DNA of 64,000 nucleotides from Gymnothorax reevesii. Its lineage: Eukaryota; Chordata; Actinopteri; Anguilliformes; Muraenidae. Of this stretch, positions 51,565 to 58,301 are shown piece after piece. Each line of letters begins with the position of its first letter. Positions within the stretch are counted from its first letter, which is position 1. The stretch is from assembly GCA_029721435.1 (NCBI GenBank), contig CM056588.1, forward strand, positions 37,589,430 through 37,653,429, given 5' to 3'. Under the pieces are notes generated by a model. The model saw only the letters and a list, made by a program, of their open reading frames with translations, did not search any database and was not told the DNA's origin. Position numbers and translations under genes: made by a program.

Positions 51565-54500
51565 TTGACTATACAGTGAATGTGTGCATGTGTGTTTATG
51601 AATGTGCGTATATGTGCCAATATTTTTAAAAGTATGTGTATATTTTTTTGTGTATAAATGTGTGTTTACACGTGTACGTGCAGAGTCAGGACAGCCCATC
51701 TGTGGTAACGGCCTGGTGGAGGCGGGAGAGGAGTGTGACTGTGGATATAAGGACCAGTGTTCTGACCAATGCTGCTATGACGCCGACCAGCCAGATACCA
51801 AGTGCAAGCTGAAGCCAGGCACAGTCTGCAGGCAAGCAGCCAATCAGGCCATGACACATCTAACGTGTTTTTTCAGTGCGGCCAATCAGGAGCTGACATC
51901 TTTGCATTTTTTTCAGTGTAGCTAATCTGTTGTGCTGCTTTAATTGTTTTTATGCAGCCAATCAGGTACTGACGCAGCTTCACTTTTTAATTTCTCATGT
52001 TCTGATCTGTGGGTCCATCTCATGCTCTGATCTGTGGGTCCATCTCATGCTCTGATCTGTGGGTCCATCTCTCATGCTCTGATCTGTGGGTCCATCTCAT
52101 GTGTTCTGATCTGTGGGTCCATCTCGTGTGTTCTGATCTGTGGGTCCATCTCGTGTGTTCTGATCTGTGGGTCCATCTCATGCTCTGATCTGTGGGTCCA
52201 TCTCGTGTGTTCTGATCTGTGGGTCCATCTCATGCTCTGATCTGTGGGTCCATCTCATGTTCTGATCTGTGGGTCCATCTCTCATGCTCTGATCTGTGGG
52301 TCCATCTCATGTGTTCTGATCTGTGGGTCCATCTCGTGTGTTCTGATCTGTGGGTCCATCTCATGTTCTGATCTGTGGGTCCATCTCATGTTCTGATCTG
52401 TGGGTCCATTTCGTGTGTTCTGATCTGTGGGTCCATCTCATGCTCTGATCTGTGGGTCCATCTCGTGTGTTCTGATCTGTGAGTCCATCTCATGCTCTGA
52501 TATGTGGGTCCATCTCATGCTCTGATCTGTGGGTCCATCTCGTGTGTTCTGATCTGTGGGTCCATCTCTCTCGTGTTCTAATGTGTGGGTCCATCTCGTG
52601 TGCTCTGATCTGTGGGTCCATCTCTCGCGTGTTCTAATGTGTGGGTCCATTCCTGCCCCGCAGCCCGAGTCAGGGCCCCTGCTGCACTGCGGACTGCAAA
52701 CACAAGTCGAACATGGAGAAGTGCAGGGACGAGTCGGAGTGTGCCCATCAGGGCATGTGTAACGGTGCCAGTGCGCAGTGCCCCACCTCCGAACCCAAGG
52801 CCAACTTGACCGCGTGCCATGGGGACACGCAAGTCTGCCTTAATGGGGTAAGGGGTGTGTGTGTGTGGTTGTGTGTGTGCATGCACGTGTGTGTGCATCT
52901 GTGAGTGTTTGACAGAGTCTGTGTATGTATGTGTGAGTGTATGAGTGTTTGAGAGAGTGTGTACGTGTCCGTGTGTGTGTGCACGCATGCGTGTGTTTGG
53001 AACGGACTGCAGCGTGTGGGTACACAGTTTAATCTGCTTGTCATACACTCACTCACTCACTCACACACTCCCTCTCTCTCACTCTCTCTCTCTTTCTCTA
53101 TCTCTATCTCTATCCCTCTCAGGGCTGTTCTGGCTCCATCTGTGAGAAGTACCATCTGGAAGTTTGTACCTGTGCCAGTGTGGATGGCAAAGATGAGACT
53201 GAGCTGTGTCACGTGTGCTGTCAGGATAGAAGTGAGTCTCTCTCTCACTCACACACACACACACACACATCAAATCAGACTGACTCACGCGTTCAGACTT
53301 GCTCACACAGGCATAGTCTTTCAGACACTCGCCCACATCACACAAATACACTAGCCCCACCCCACACTGTTGCCATAACCGTTAGCCCCGCCGCACACTG
53401 TACCCATAACCACTAGCCCCGCCCCTCACTCTCCCAGTAACACCCCTCTCCATCCCAAAAGAGTTGTGAAGTAATGATGTCACAGCCACATAGCTTCTGT
53501 TGTCAGAGGTAAAATCCCTACTGAAATTTATCATGGGGTATGGACACTTTCCGGCATTGCTCGAAAGTGTATTCATTGTATGAGCCTGCTCACTCAGAGA
53601 GTAGCCTACGGGATACACAGATACAAATAATCACATCAAATTTGTTGTTTATTGCCATATACTTTTGCACTTGTAGTCCAGTTTGTTGTTTACTTTTACT
53701 AATCACATATCCAGTGCACAAATGGACGAGTATCTTGTGATTTGTTCCCGGCCAGTGGGGTACCACAGTTTCAGAAAACATTCACAACATAACTCGACAA
53801 AAGGAGAAACTATCCATTTACTGTTTTGTATCACTTACTGTTATTTAGTAAGTAGCATGATTATTCATCAAATATAAGTAGTTAAGCAAGTAAAATAGTT
53901 TTTAAGCAAACTAACGTTGGCCAAAGATGCTTTGCCATTAAATTGGCGCAAGCTGCAAAACTTGGATCAAAGTAATCATAACTAAGGAGAACATAGAGTG
54001 GCTACCTAATTAGCATAGTCTCACCAGGCTAAGCAAACCAATAGATATGTTAAGGTGCTGGAAAGTTTTTATGCATTATGAACTCGTTCTGCCCAGGAAT
54101 CAGGAGGATCATGGGATATGTAGTTTTTCGACTATAAAGAAGAGTATCATGGTGGTGAAAAATTTAAATGATTTAAATTATTGCCGACTCCGGTCAAGAA
54201 AAACAACATTTGTCGTTAGTTTGTAAGGGAGGTTGCGCTTAGACAGTTGGATTTTCAGTGGAGTGCTAAACCCAAAATCCAGTGAACATATTCAAAAAAT
54301 CAAAAAAAGGCTGGCACATCTCAATACTTCAATTCAAGGAGGACAAAAATTAGATTTATTGAACATTTGTTGTTACTTAGAAATATGACGCAAAATCTTG
54401 TACTCGATGGAGGCTTGAAAACAAAGGGAAGTGCTTCAAAAGTCTATGTATAAATTCAATGTGAACTTTTACTTCCAACGCCACCGTGACGTCATCTGTT

Positions 54501-57005
54501 CCCTTCTGTATTTGTCACATACAGACATAGAGACCCCATGCCTAACCTGAGTGGTGGGTTTTGCCTCGCTGACCAGTTCCTAAACCCGTCTGTCCCCTCC
54601 CCTCACAGTGATGCCGAGCACCTGCAGTAGTACGGGCTCAGACAAGTGGTCTCAGTACTTCAGCCGAAAGGTCATCACGCTGCAGCCTGGCTCCCCCTGC
54701 AATGACTTCAAGGGCTACTGCGACGTCTTCATGAAGTGCCGCCTGGTGGATGCTGACGGACCTCTGGCCAGACTGAAGAAGGCCATCTTCAACCCCGAGC
54801 TCTACGAGAACATCGCTGAGTGGATAGTGGCAAGTGTCCCAGTCAAAGCTGGTCCAAAGCAGTTACATAACTGACGCTTTCATCCAAAGAGCTGTTTAAG
54901 AACAGTCCAAGCTCAACGGTCCAAGACCTGTGCTGATCTCATTATGCCTCTGCCACAGGCAGTGTTCAGGCACCGTACTGTTGTACCTTTGTCCGTTCAC
55001 GCACATGTCCATCAGATGTCCCTCTCAAATGCATTTTACTGACCATATCCTCAGAAGGAGTGGAGGAATTTTCAGCAAAAATCACATGTGGTTACCCCCC
55101 AAAGAGGGTAGCTGAACTTGAGTCAGGCGGTCATCAGATTAGAAAGGTCACATAATATGAGTTCTATGTGGGGGCTGAAAATCAAACTTTATGGCGTATG
55201 AAGCTATTGGAGGTTGAGGCATAGCAATTGAGGCTTTGCATTGAGTTGTGCCTCATTGTGTCTACACTGGAGCTTACACTGGCTAGTAGGAGCCTAGGAG
55301 CCTGTAACTGTAATACTTGATGAGATAATTTATTTCATGTTTGGGCCAGTGACCTCAAAAAAATGGGCCAAGGTCACCTTTAGGCACATCATTTGTAGGC
55401 TTTTATGAGATGCATGTCCAGAAAAAATTAGGAGCCTGTAACTGAAATAGTTGATGAGATAAAGCAAAATCTCGAAGTTTTTGGTGATATTTTAAGGCCA
55501 GTGACCTTGAAAAAAATAGGCCAAGGTCACCTTTAGGTTCATCATTTGTAGGCCTTTATGAGATGCATGTCCCGTAAAAATTAGGAGCCTGTAACTGAAA
55601 TAGTTGATGAGATACCGCAAAATGTCAAAGTTTTTGGTGATATTTTGAGGCCAGTGACCTTGAAAAAAAAAATAGGCCATGGTCACCGTTAGGCATGTCA
55701 TTTGTAGGGCTTTATGAGGTACATGTCCATAATTAGCAGGAGCTAATTATATGTGGGCTCGTCAGACCACAGCACACTTTTCCACTTTGCGTCAGTTTAT
55801 CTCAGATGAGCTCGGGCCCAGAGAAGCCGGCAGCATTTCTGGGTGTTGTTGATATGGCTTTTGCTTTGCATGGTCGAGTTATAACTTGCGCTTGAAGATG
55901 TAGCAACAAATTGTGTTAACTAACAGTGGTTTTCTAAAGTGTTCCAGAGCCCACATGGTAATATCCTTCACAGAATGATGTTGGTTTTTAATGCAGTGCC
56001 GCCAGAGGGACCGACAACGGTCATGGGCATTCAGTGTGGTTTTCAGCCTTGCCATTTACGTGTAGAGATTTCTCCAGATTATCTGAATTTTCTGATGATA
56101 TTATGGACTGTAGATGATGAAATCCCCAAGTTCCTTGCAATTGGATGTTGAGAAACATTGTTCTTAAACTGAGGAACTGTTTGCTCGCACAGTTTTTCAC
56201 AAAGTGATGAACCTCGCCCCATCCTTGCTTGTGAATGACTGGACCTTTGGGGGATGTTCTTTCTTATCTAATCATGACACTCACCTGTTTCCAATTAGCC
56301 TGTTCACCTGTGGAATGTTCCAGACAGGTGTTTTTTGAGCATTCCTCAACTTTCCCAGTCTTTTGTTGCCCCTACTCTGGCTTTTTTGGAACGTGTTGCA
56401 GGCATCAAATTCAAAATGAGTGAATATTCTCAAAAAAAATAATGAAGTTTATCAGTTTGAACATTGAGTACACTACAAAGACAAGATATTCAATTGAATA
56501 TAGGTCGAAAAGGATTTGCAAATCGTTGTATTCTGTTTTTATCCACGTTTTACACAACATCCCAACCTCATTGGAAGAAGGGTTTTTATTTAATGTGTCC
56601 TCGCACTGCCTCTTCATCTCGGGGTGTGTGAAACTCACGTTTCTCTGTTATGAAGTTTGACTTTCGTGTGTAGTCCAATATCTTATTTTGTTAATTGTTT
56701 ACTTCTATTCCTGTGCCTGTGTGTGTTTGTCCATTTCCATGTGTGTGTATGTTCCTGTGTATATGCACGCGTGTGTTTGTGTGTGCGTGTGTTCATTAAT
56801 GTGTGCGTGTGCGTGTGCGTGTGCGTGTGCGTGTGTGTGTGTGTGTTACAGGCTCACTGGTGGGCAGTGCTCCTGATGGGTATCGCCCTCATCATGTTGA
56901 TGGCTGGCTTCATTAAGATCTGCAGTGTTCACACCCCCAGCAGTAACCCCAAACTGCCCCCACCGAAACCCCTGCCCGGTAAGTTCCAGCCCACCACCAC
57001 CACCA

Positions 57006-57053
<48 letters not shown>

Positions 57054-57689
57054 CCCTCTCTGATATCACCGATTACACCTCTGGGTCTACACACTAAACA
57101 CAGAGAAAAAAAGACTCGAGTCGACAGATATAAATGAATTCCTTCTAGCAAAGGACTGACAAGGTCTTAGACTGGGGCTGGCAGAGGGATAATCCCTCTC
57201 CTCTTAGGCAAGAGTAATCAAGTGTCTACAGAATGATCAGGTCATTGCTGTACAGATGGGCTCTATTAGCCAGACATTACTGGTGCAGCTGGATAAATCC
57301 ATTCAGCCAGGTGAGGAGTGACTGACACCCACATGCACACACGCGTGCGCGCACACACACACATACAAACACACGTGTGCCCACGCACACTATCACACTC
57401 GTACTGACACTGTCCACTCACACACATACTGTCATACTCACACTCGCACTGACACTCTATCACACTCACACGCGCACACACACGTGCGCCCGAACAAGGC
57501 CAGATGTAGTGGTCCTTTGCGTTATTACCGTCCCGCACTGACCTGTGGCTCCTGGTCATGTATCTCGCAGGCACGCTGAAAAGGAGGCAGGCCCGGCAGC
57601 AGGCCCGGCAGGCGAATGCCCCCTCCCAGCCGCCGCGCCATCATCGCCAGCCCAGAGAGAACTACCAGATGGGGCAGATGAGACGGTGA
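27040..57689 (+). CDS. adam10: ADAM10 metalloprotease gene, exons 3-16 (5' end outside the window)
   Basis: Membrane-anchored zinc protease of the ADAM family, which sheds ectodomains such as Notch, APP and cadherins at the cell surface. Spliced coding parts: 27040-27158, 33766-33924, 42081-42181, 45119-45280, 45623-45715, 46068-46251, 47331-47494, 51095-51278, 51684-51831, 52664-52847, 53123-53231, 54609-54829, 56852-56978, 57571-57689. All joins keep phase with no stop and give about 690 residues, against about 679 for the same part of human ADAM10. In order they encode prodomain, cysteine switch, furin site [16 protein letters not shown] zinc site with Met-turn NYIMYARA, disintegrin, cysteine-rich region, one membrane helix and a tail ending QMGQMRR. 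N-glycosylation sequons NIS, NTT, NIS and NLT are kept. The signal-peptide exon and exon 2 are missing. Teleosts may carry adam10a and adam10b; which one this is cannot be decided here. Confidence 0.97.
27337..27376. repeat. (TG)n microsatellite after adam10 exon 3
   Basis: About 20 tg units, about 180 bp after the exon 3 donor. Confidence 0.95.
27760..27962 (-). repeat. SINE 3' tail, minus strand
   Basis: Reverse complement of the tail of the element at 24519-25008: gggagccctgggggttgagg, agagggcaatttgcacagcc and aattagatgagggga. Confidence 0.85.
28900..29105. repeat. foldback short element
   Basis: ctggctttcattctgcc and gaaatgaaagcctgcactca with central ctctaattaatgcccatg; same general class as 23157-23340. 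Confidence 0.45.
30745..30900. repeat. AC-rich microsatellite
   Basis: Interrupted ac arrays with ctctcac interruptions. Peptides from it are His/Thr/Ser runs only. Confidence 0.9.
31585..31692. repeat. foldback short element, partial
   Basis: Ends tggctggagacctggagttt gagacctctgctgc, like the right end of the foldback family (compare 62150-62180). Confidence 0.4.
33265..33395. repeat. degenerate about 32-bp tandem repeat
   Basis: Four loose copies of cagccaatgggctctg plus tcttac at 33273, 33304, 33333 and 33367. Confidence 0.5.
33766..33924 (+). CDS. adam10: adam10 exon 4 (prodomain)
   Basis: Acceptor tttttcctcag, donor atcg|gtgagt. It encodes [20 protein letters not shown]... through [11 protein letters not shown], the conserved core of the ADAM10 prodomain. 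It enters with two bases of a Gly codon and leaves with one base of a Val codon. GC content is higher than in the flanking introns. Confidence 0.96.
36173..37595 (-). mobile_element. degenerate Tc1/mariner element
   Basis: TA-flanked ends: cagttgcaatcaaaattatt (36175) and the inverted copy ending aataatcttgagactgcag (near 37594). On the minus strand a fragment at 36564-36776 has the transposase C-terminal signature [18 protein letters not shown] and [14 protein letters not shown]. The frame is broken into several pieces, so the element is inactive. Confidence 0.9.
37740..37960. repeat. (AC)n array with agtctct interruptions
   Basis: Several ac tracts separated by cagtctctcac, so the array has a higher-order period. 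Confidence 0.9.
38640..38835. repeat. foldback short element
   Basis: ccagtgtgggtgcaggcatt near the left and ggaacaaaagcctgcaccca plus ctccagccctg near the right form the inverted ends; inner gattagtggaaacag. Confidence 0.6.
38962..39016. repeat. hairpin with 17-bp perfect arms
   Basis: cttcagcttcaaacaaa pairs with tttgtttgaagctgaag around a loop of about 21 bases. Confidence 0.85.
40755..41512. mobile_element. short inverted-repeat element, host of a nested insertion
   Basis: Left end catagacggtataaaaagat (40757) is the inverted copy of atcttttgatacagtctatg (41492-41511). A different element is nested at 40935-41118. No transposase frame. Confidence 0.75.
40935..41118. repeat. nested dispersed element (same family as 6404-6867)
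   Basis: Starts attatccccccaccaacacg aagtgg, has repeated gtccgtccgtccg, and ends ggcgggggatgttg, the same ends as at 6404-6867. Confidence 0.65.
41742..42045 (+). mobile_element. tRNA-derived SINE just upstream of adam10 exon 5
   Basis: Head ggtggcagagcggtgcag followed by ggttgcctcacggcaagaac resembles box A/B-like fish SINE heads. The tail has gggattggctccagtccccc and gagatggataatggatgaat. Diverged. Ends about 35 bp before the splice acceptor at 42080. Confidence 0.85.
42081..42181 (+). CDS. adam10: adam10 exon 5 (prodomain, cysteine switch)
   Basis: Acceptor ttctgttccctccag, donor cacg|gtcagt. It encodes [20 protein letters not shown]. The Cys codon at 42113-42115 is the conserved prodomain Cys that, in the ADAM family, helps keep the catalytic zinc latent. 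The exon ends in phase 0. The acceptor lies only about 35 bp downstream of a tRNA-derived SINE. Confidence 0.95.
42195..42350. repeat. degenerate gttacatta tandem repeat
   Basis: Many copies of gttac/gttacatt beginning about 13 bp after the exon 5 donor. Confidence 0.85.
43447..43522. repeat. (AC)n microsatellite
   Basis: About 38 uninterrupted ac units, the longest pure array in the window. Confidence 0.97.
44095..44215 (+). repeat. truncated SINE 3' tail
   Basis: ctgggattggctccagcccc followed by aatgaatatatgg, the same tail type as 41742-42045. Confidence 0.6.
45119..45280 (+). CDS. adam10: adam10 exon 6 (end of prodomain, furin site, start of protease)
   Basis: It encodes an acidic stretch ([10 protein letters not shown]), then [20 protein letters not shown]. 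The furin/PC cleavage motif RKRR is at 45173-45184, so mature protease begins in this exon. The exon is 162 bp and phase 0 at both ends. The acceptor reads tacagcag|acc, a tandem NAGNAG site: I chose the upstream AG (45119), but 45122 would simply drop one Gln. The donor is cacag|gtacag. Confidence 0.95.
45310..45520. repeat. AC-rich array in adam10 intron 6
   Basis: ca/ac tracts with ctcaca interruptions filling most of the 342-bp intron between exons 6 and 7. His/Thr-rich open frames here are repeat translations. Confidence 0.95.
45623..45715 (+). CDS. adam10: adam10 exon 7 (metalloprotease)
   Basis: A symmetric 93-bp exon, phase 0 at both ends, with acceptor ctctgttacag and donor ttcgg|gtgagt. 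It encodes [13 protein letters not shown]...[16 protein letters not shown] is a conserved N-glycosylation site of ADAM10. Skipping would remove 31 residues without a frameshift. An AC-rich array lies upstream and a TG-rich array downstream. Confidence 0.96.
45719..45905. repeat. TG-rich array in adam10 intron 7
   Basis: tg/gt tracts with gcg and gagact interruptions, starting right at the exon 7 donor. Confidence 0.95.
46068..46251 (+). CDS. adam10: adam10 exon 8 (metalloprotease)
   Basis: Acceptor gggccattccag, donor tcag|gtggga. It encodes [16 protein letters not shown]..., then [11 protein letters not shown] and [24 protein letters not shown] is a conserved glycosylation sequon. The donor is followed almost at once by a 44-bp tandem repeat, so translation beyond 46251 reads repeat and is not protein. 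Confidence 0.96.
46262..46735. repeat. 44-bp minisatellite in adam10 intron 8, about 10.8 copies
   Basis: Unit has gatgcagtcatattcacagt followed by gcagttacacctgtgtgtat and caga. It starts about 10 bp after the exon 8 donor. Since 44 is not a multiple of three, the same peptide pattern rotates through all frames. Confidence 0.95.
46736..46920. repeat. foldback short element
   Basis: ctgatcctggggatctac near the left, gtggatcttcacgag near the right; diverged member of the foldback class next to the minisatellite. Confidence 0.45.
47331..47494 (+). CDS. adam10: adam10 exon 9 (active site, first half)
   Basis: Acceptor gtcgccacag, donor cccg|gtgagt. It encodes [17 protein letters not shown]... 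through THEV-type active site [12 protein letters not shown]. The zinc ligands His at 47465-47467 and His at 47477-47479, and catalytic Glu at 47468-47470, are present. The third His of HExxHxxGxxHD is the first codon of exon 10. Confidence 0.97.
48808..49130. repeat. short non-autonomous element nested in the Tc1-like element
   Basis: Begins taacctccgccaggaggtat and contains a (gttt)n run. It ends ggcggcggaggttctgcgct, with imperfect inverted ends (cctccgcc / ggcggagg). Confidence 0.75.
49381..49545. repeat. foldback short element nested in the Tc1-like element
   Basis: ctgctacacacctgat and atcaggtgtgtagcag are perfect inverted copies about 55 bp apart. Confidence 0.85.
51095..51278 (+). 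CDS. adam10: adam10 exon 10 (active site, second half; Met-turn)
   Basis: Acceptor tatcctctcag, donor gtgg|gtgagc. It begins [12 protein letters not shown], supplying the third zinc His (51095-51097) and the following Asp. It then encodes the Met-turn [18 protein letters not shown] and [12 protein letters not shown], with a conserved NIS sequon. Phase 0 in, phase 1 out. The downstream intron is filled with TG repeats. Confidence 0.97.
51369..51563. repeat. TG array in adam10 intron 10
   Basis: Two long tg tracts separated by two copies of ttgtgtgta-agttgcatgtg plus taattgtg. Cys/Val and His/Thr open frames here are repeat translations. Confidence 0.95.
51684..51831 (+). CDS. adam10: adam10 exon 11 (disintegrin domain)
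   Basis: Acceptor cgtgtacgtgcag. It encodes [13 protein letters not shown]..., [20 protein letters not shown] and [10 protein letters not shown], the cysteine-rich disintegrin domain. To stay in frame with exon 12 (Ser codon AG|C, then PSQGPCC) the exon must end at 51831. That leaves the intron starting with gcaagc, a GC donor. No GT in the correct phase lies nearby. Confidence 0.93.
51832..51833 (+). other. non-canonical GC 5' splice site of adam10 intron 11
   Basis: The exon ends tgcag and the intron starts gcaagc, the usual AG|GCAAG context of GC-AG introns. Reading phase to exon 12 (AG|C Ser) admits only this boundary. Confidence 0.85.
51834..52000. repeat. about 42-bp degenerate tandem repeat after the exon 11 GC donor
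   Basis: Copies of agccaatcagg followed by tgac and a t-rich run ending ttttttcag at 51836, 51878 and 51955, plus a diverged copy near 51918. Confidence 0.7.
52003..52648. repeat. 25-30-bp minisatellite in adam10 intron 11
   Basis: Unit is ttctgatctgtgggtccatc plus tcatg or tcgtgtg, about 24 copies. The last copies read ttctaatgtgtgggtccat. The array reaches to about 15 bp from the exon 12 acceptor. Confidence 0.95.
52664..52847 (+). CDS. adam10: adam10 exon 12 (disintegrin/cysteine-rich)
   Basis: Acceptor tcctgccccgcag, donor ggg|gtaagg. It encodes [20 protein letters not shown], a [13 protein letters not shown] segment, and [18 protein letters not shown] corresponds to a conserved glycosylation site in the ADAM10 cysteine-rich region. 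A minisatellite in intron 11 runs up to about 15 bp from the acceptor. Confidence 0.96.
52852..53005. repeat. TG-rich array in adam10 intron 12
   Basis: Begins a few bases after the exon 12 donor; interrupted tg tracts with gagtgttt repeats. Confidence 0.9.
53045..53120. repeat. (TC)n-rich tract before exon 13
   Basis: actc repeats then tctctc and tctcta repeats, serving as the polypyrimidine tract of the exon 13 acceptor. Confidence 0.85.
53123..53231 (+). CDS. adam10: adam10 exon 13 (cysteine-rich region)
   Basis: Acceptor tatccctctcag after a long CT-rich tract, donor agaa|gtgagt. It encodes [20 protein letters not shown] and [16 protein letters not shown], matching the ADAM10 cysteine-rich segment GSICEKYGLE...ELCHVCC. 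It leaves one base of a Met codon for exon 14. Confidence 0.95.
53232..54608 (+). other. adam10 intron 13
   Basis: 1.4 kb. Starts with a CT/AC-rich tract next to the donor; 53340-53430 has three short cctagccccgcc-like repeats. The remainder is AT-rich with no recognisable element. Confidence 0.8.
53237..53269. repeat. CT/AC tract after exon 13
   Basis: tctctctcactc followed by about ten ac units, immediately after the exon 13 donor. Confidence 0.9.
54609..54829 (+). CDS. adam10: adam10 exon 14 (cysteine-rich region and stalk)
   Basis: Acceptor cccctcacag. It encodes [12 protein letters not shown]..., [19 protein letters not shown] and [14 protein letters not shown]...ENIAEWIV, highly conserved in ADAM10. 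Joining to exon 15 (AHWWAVLL) with the conserved Val kept requires ending at 54829, leaving a gcaagt donor (GC-AG intron). A GT donor three bases earlier (ata|gtggca) would also be in frame but deletes Val and fits the donor consensus poorly. Confidence 0.92.
54830..54831 (+). other. non-canonical GC 5' splice site of adam10 intron 14
   Basis: The exon ends atagtg and the intron starts gcaagt, a strong match to the GC-donor consensus. It preserves the conserved WIV/AHWW junction. Confidence 0.75.
54852..54895 (-). repeat. SINE tail remnant next to exon 14
   Basis: Reverse complement reads ctctttggatgaaagcgtca, the SINE tail motif seen at 18355-18375. It lies about 25 bp after the exon 14 donor. 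Confidence 0.5.
55286..55735. repeat. about 148-bp tandem repeat, three copies
   Basis: Each copy has ggagcctgtaactgaaatag, ttgatgagata, a gtgacctt-aaaaaaa-ggcca block and catttgtaggc-tttatgag. Copies start near 55288, 55428 and 55580. Confidence 0.85.
55736..56580. mobile_element. DNA transposon remnant in adam10 intron 14
   Basis: Contains ggctcgtcagaccacagcac, caattagcctgttcacctgt, aaaggatttgcaaatc and acacaacatcccaacctcat, a set of segments found together in a widespread fish DNA transposon. The coding frame is broken. Superfamily not asserted. Confidence 0.6.
56751..56849. repeat. (GT)n/(GTGC)n array abutting the exon 15 acceptor
   Basis: gtgtgc repeats then gt repeats ending in gtgttacag. 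There is no separate polypyrimidine tract. Confidence 0.95.
56852..56978 (+). CDS. adam10: adam10 exon 15 (transmembrane segment)
   Basis: Preceded by a GT-rich array ending gtgttacag; donor cccg|gtaagt. It encodes [20 protein letters not shown] then [20 protein letters not shown]. This is the single membrane helix and the first, proline-rich part of the cytoplasmic tail. Its 127 bp is not a multiple of three, so skipping would both remove the membrane anchor and shift frame. An AC array follows shortly after the donor. Confidence 0.96.
56979..57570 (+). other. adam10 intron 15
   Basis: 592 bp. An (AC)n array lies at 57007-57051, 25-30 bp after the donor, and a second AC-rich stretch at 57330-57485. 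Confidence 0.85.
57007..57051. repeat. (AC)n array after exon 15
   Basis: About 22 ac units preceded by (cac)n, 28 bp after the exon 15 donor. Confidence 0.97.
57571..57689 (+). CDS. adam10: adam10 exon 16 (cytoplasmic tail and stop)
   Basis: Acceptor tatctcgcag; stop TGA at 57687-57689. The tail reads [13 protein letters not shown]..., [19 protein letters not shown]. The ends (TLKRR and YQMG-MRR) match ADAM10, but the middle, a second PxxP cluster in human, is replaced by an Arg/Gln/Ala stretch. The human Arg-rich retention motif RRR is RRQ here. Confidence 0.95.
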
Positions 57690-58301
57690 AGACGCGTCTC
57701 CGCCCCGCGCCTCGGGTCTGCCTAGTGCCTACAGTGGGAAAACTTCACTCCAAAGAATTACCGGCCGCATCGCCCCACCCCTCGCCCCCGCCACCCACTC
57801 ACTAACGAGCACCGCCCTTTTTACAGGAGCTGAATACTTAAGACAAAAATTACATAACAAGACGACAAAAGGAGCGTTAAAGTAGACACCACTGATCCTG
57901 AAAAGCAGCCAAGCTGACTTTTTTTTTTTTTTTTTCCCGAATTGAGACGCATTTCAAAAGCAACTCATTTTCCTATTTTTCTTGAAAAGGTCTCACTGAG
58001 GCGAACAAATCGCTAAATTTCTCCTTAATCTTAGTCTTACATCCTCTTTCCTGAAACTTTTTTATTATCTTGAAAGACGGCGATAAAGATAGTTTAGCGC
58101 TAATGTGATTTTACCATTTGTTGTAGTTTTATTTTCTCCCCCCAGCTAGCGCTAACGCCCAGGGGCGTGTCTGGCCTGTACTACTCTCCTGTGGAGTACA
58201 GAGGGCCTGCAGGCGACTCGGGTTGTACCACCCAATCCCGACTCAAAAACCAGACCAACCTCAGAGCAGGAGACCTACTACTTTTATAGCACTGTCGGAG
58301 A

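Noticed and set aside
51820..51830. GT donor (aca|gtctgc) for exon 11 instead of the GC donor
   Set aside because: It would end in phase 0 whereas exon 12 needs two bases of a codon before it, giving a frameshift, and it lacks donor consensus.
54832..54840. GT donor (gcaa|gtgtcc) for exon 14
   Set aside because: It would leave the frame one base out and break the membrane exon.
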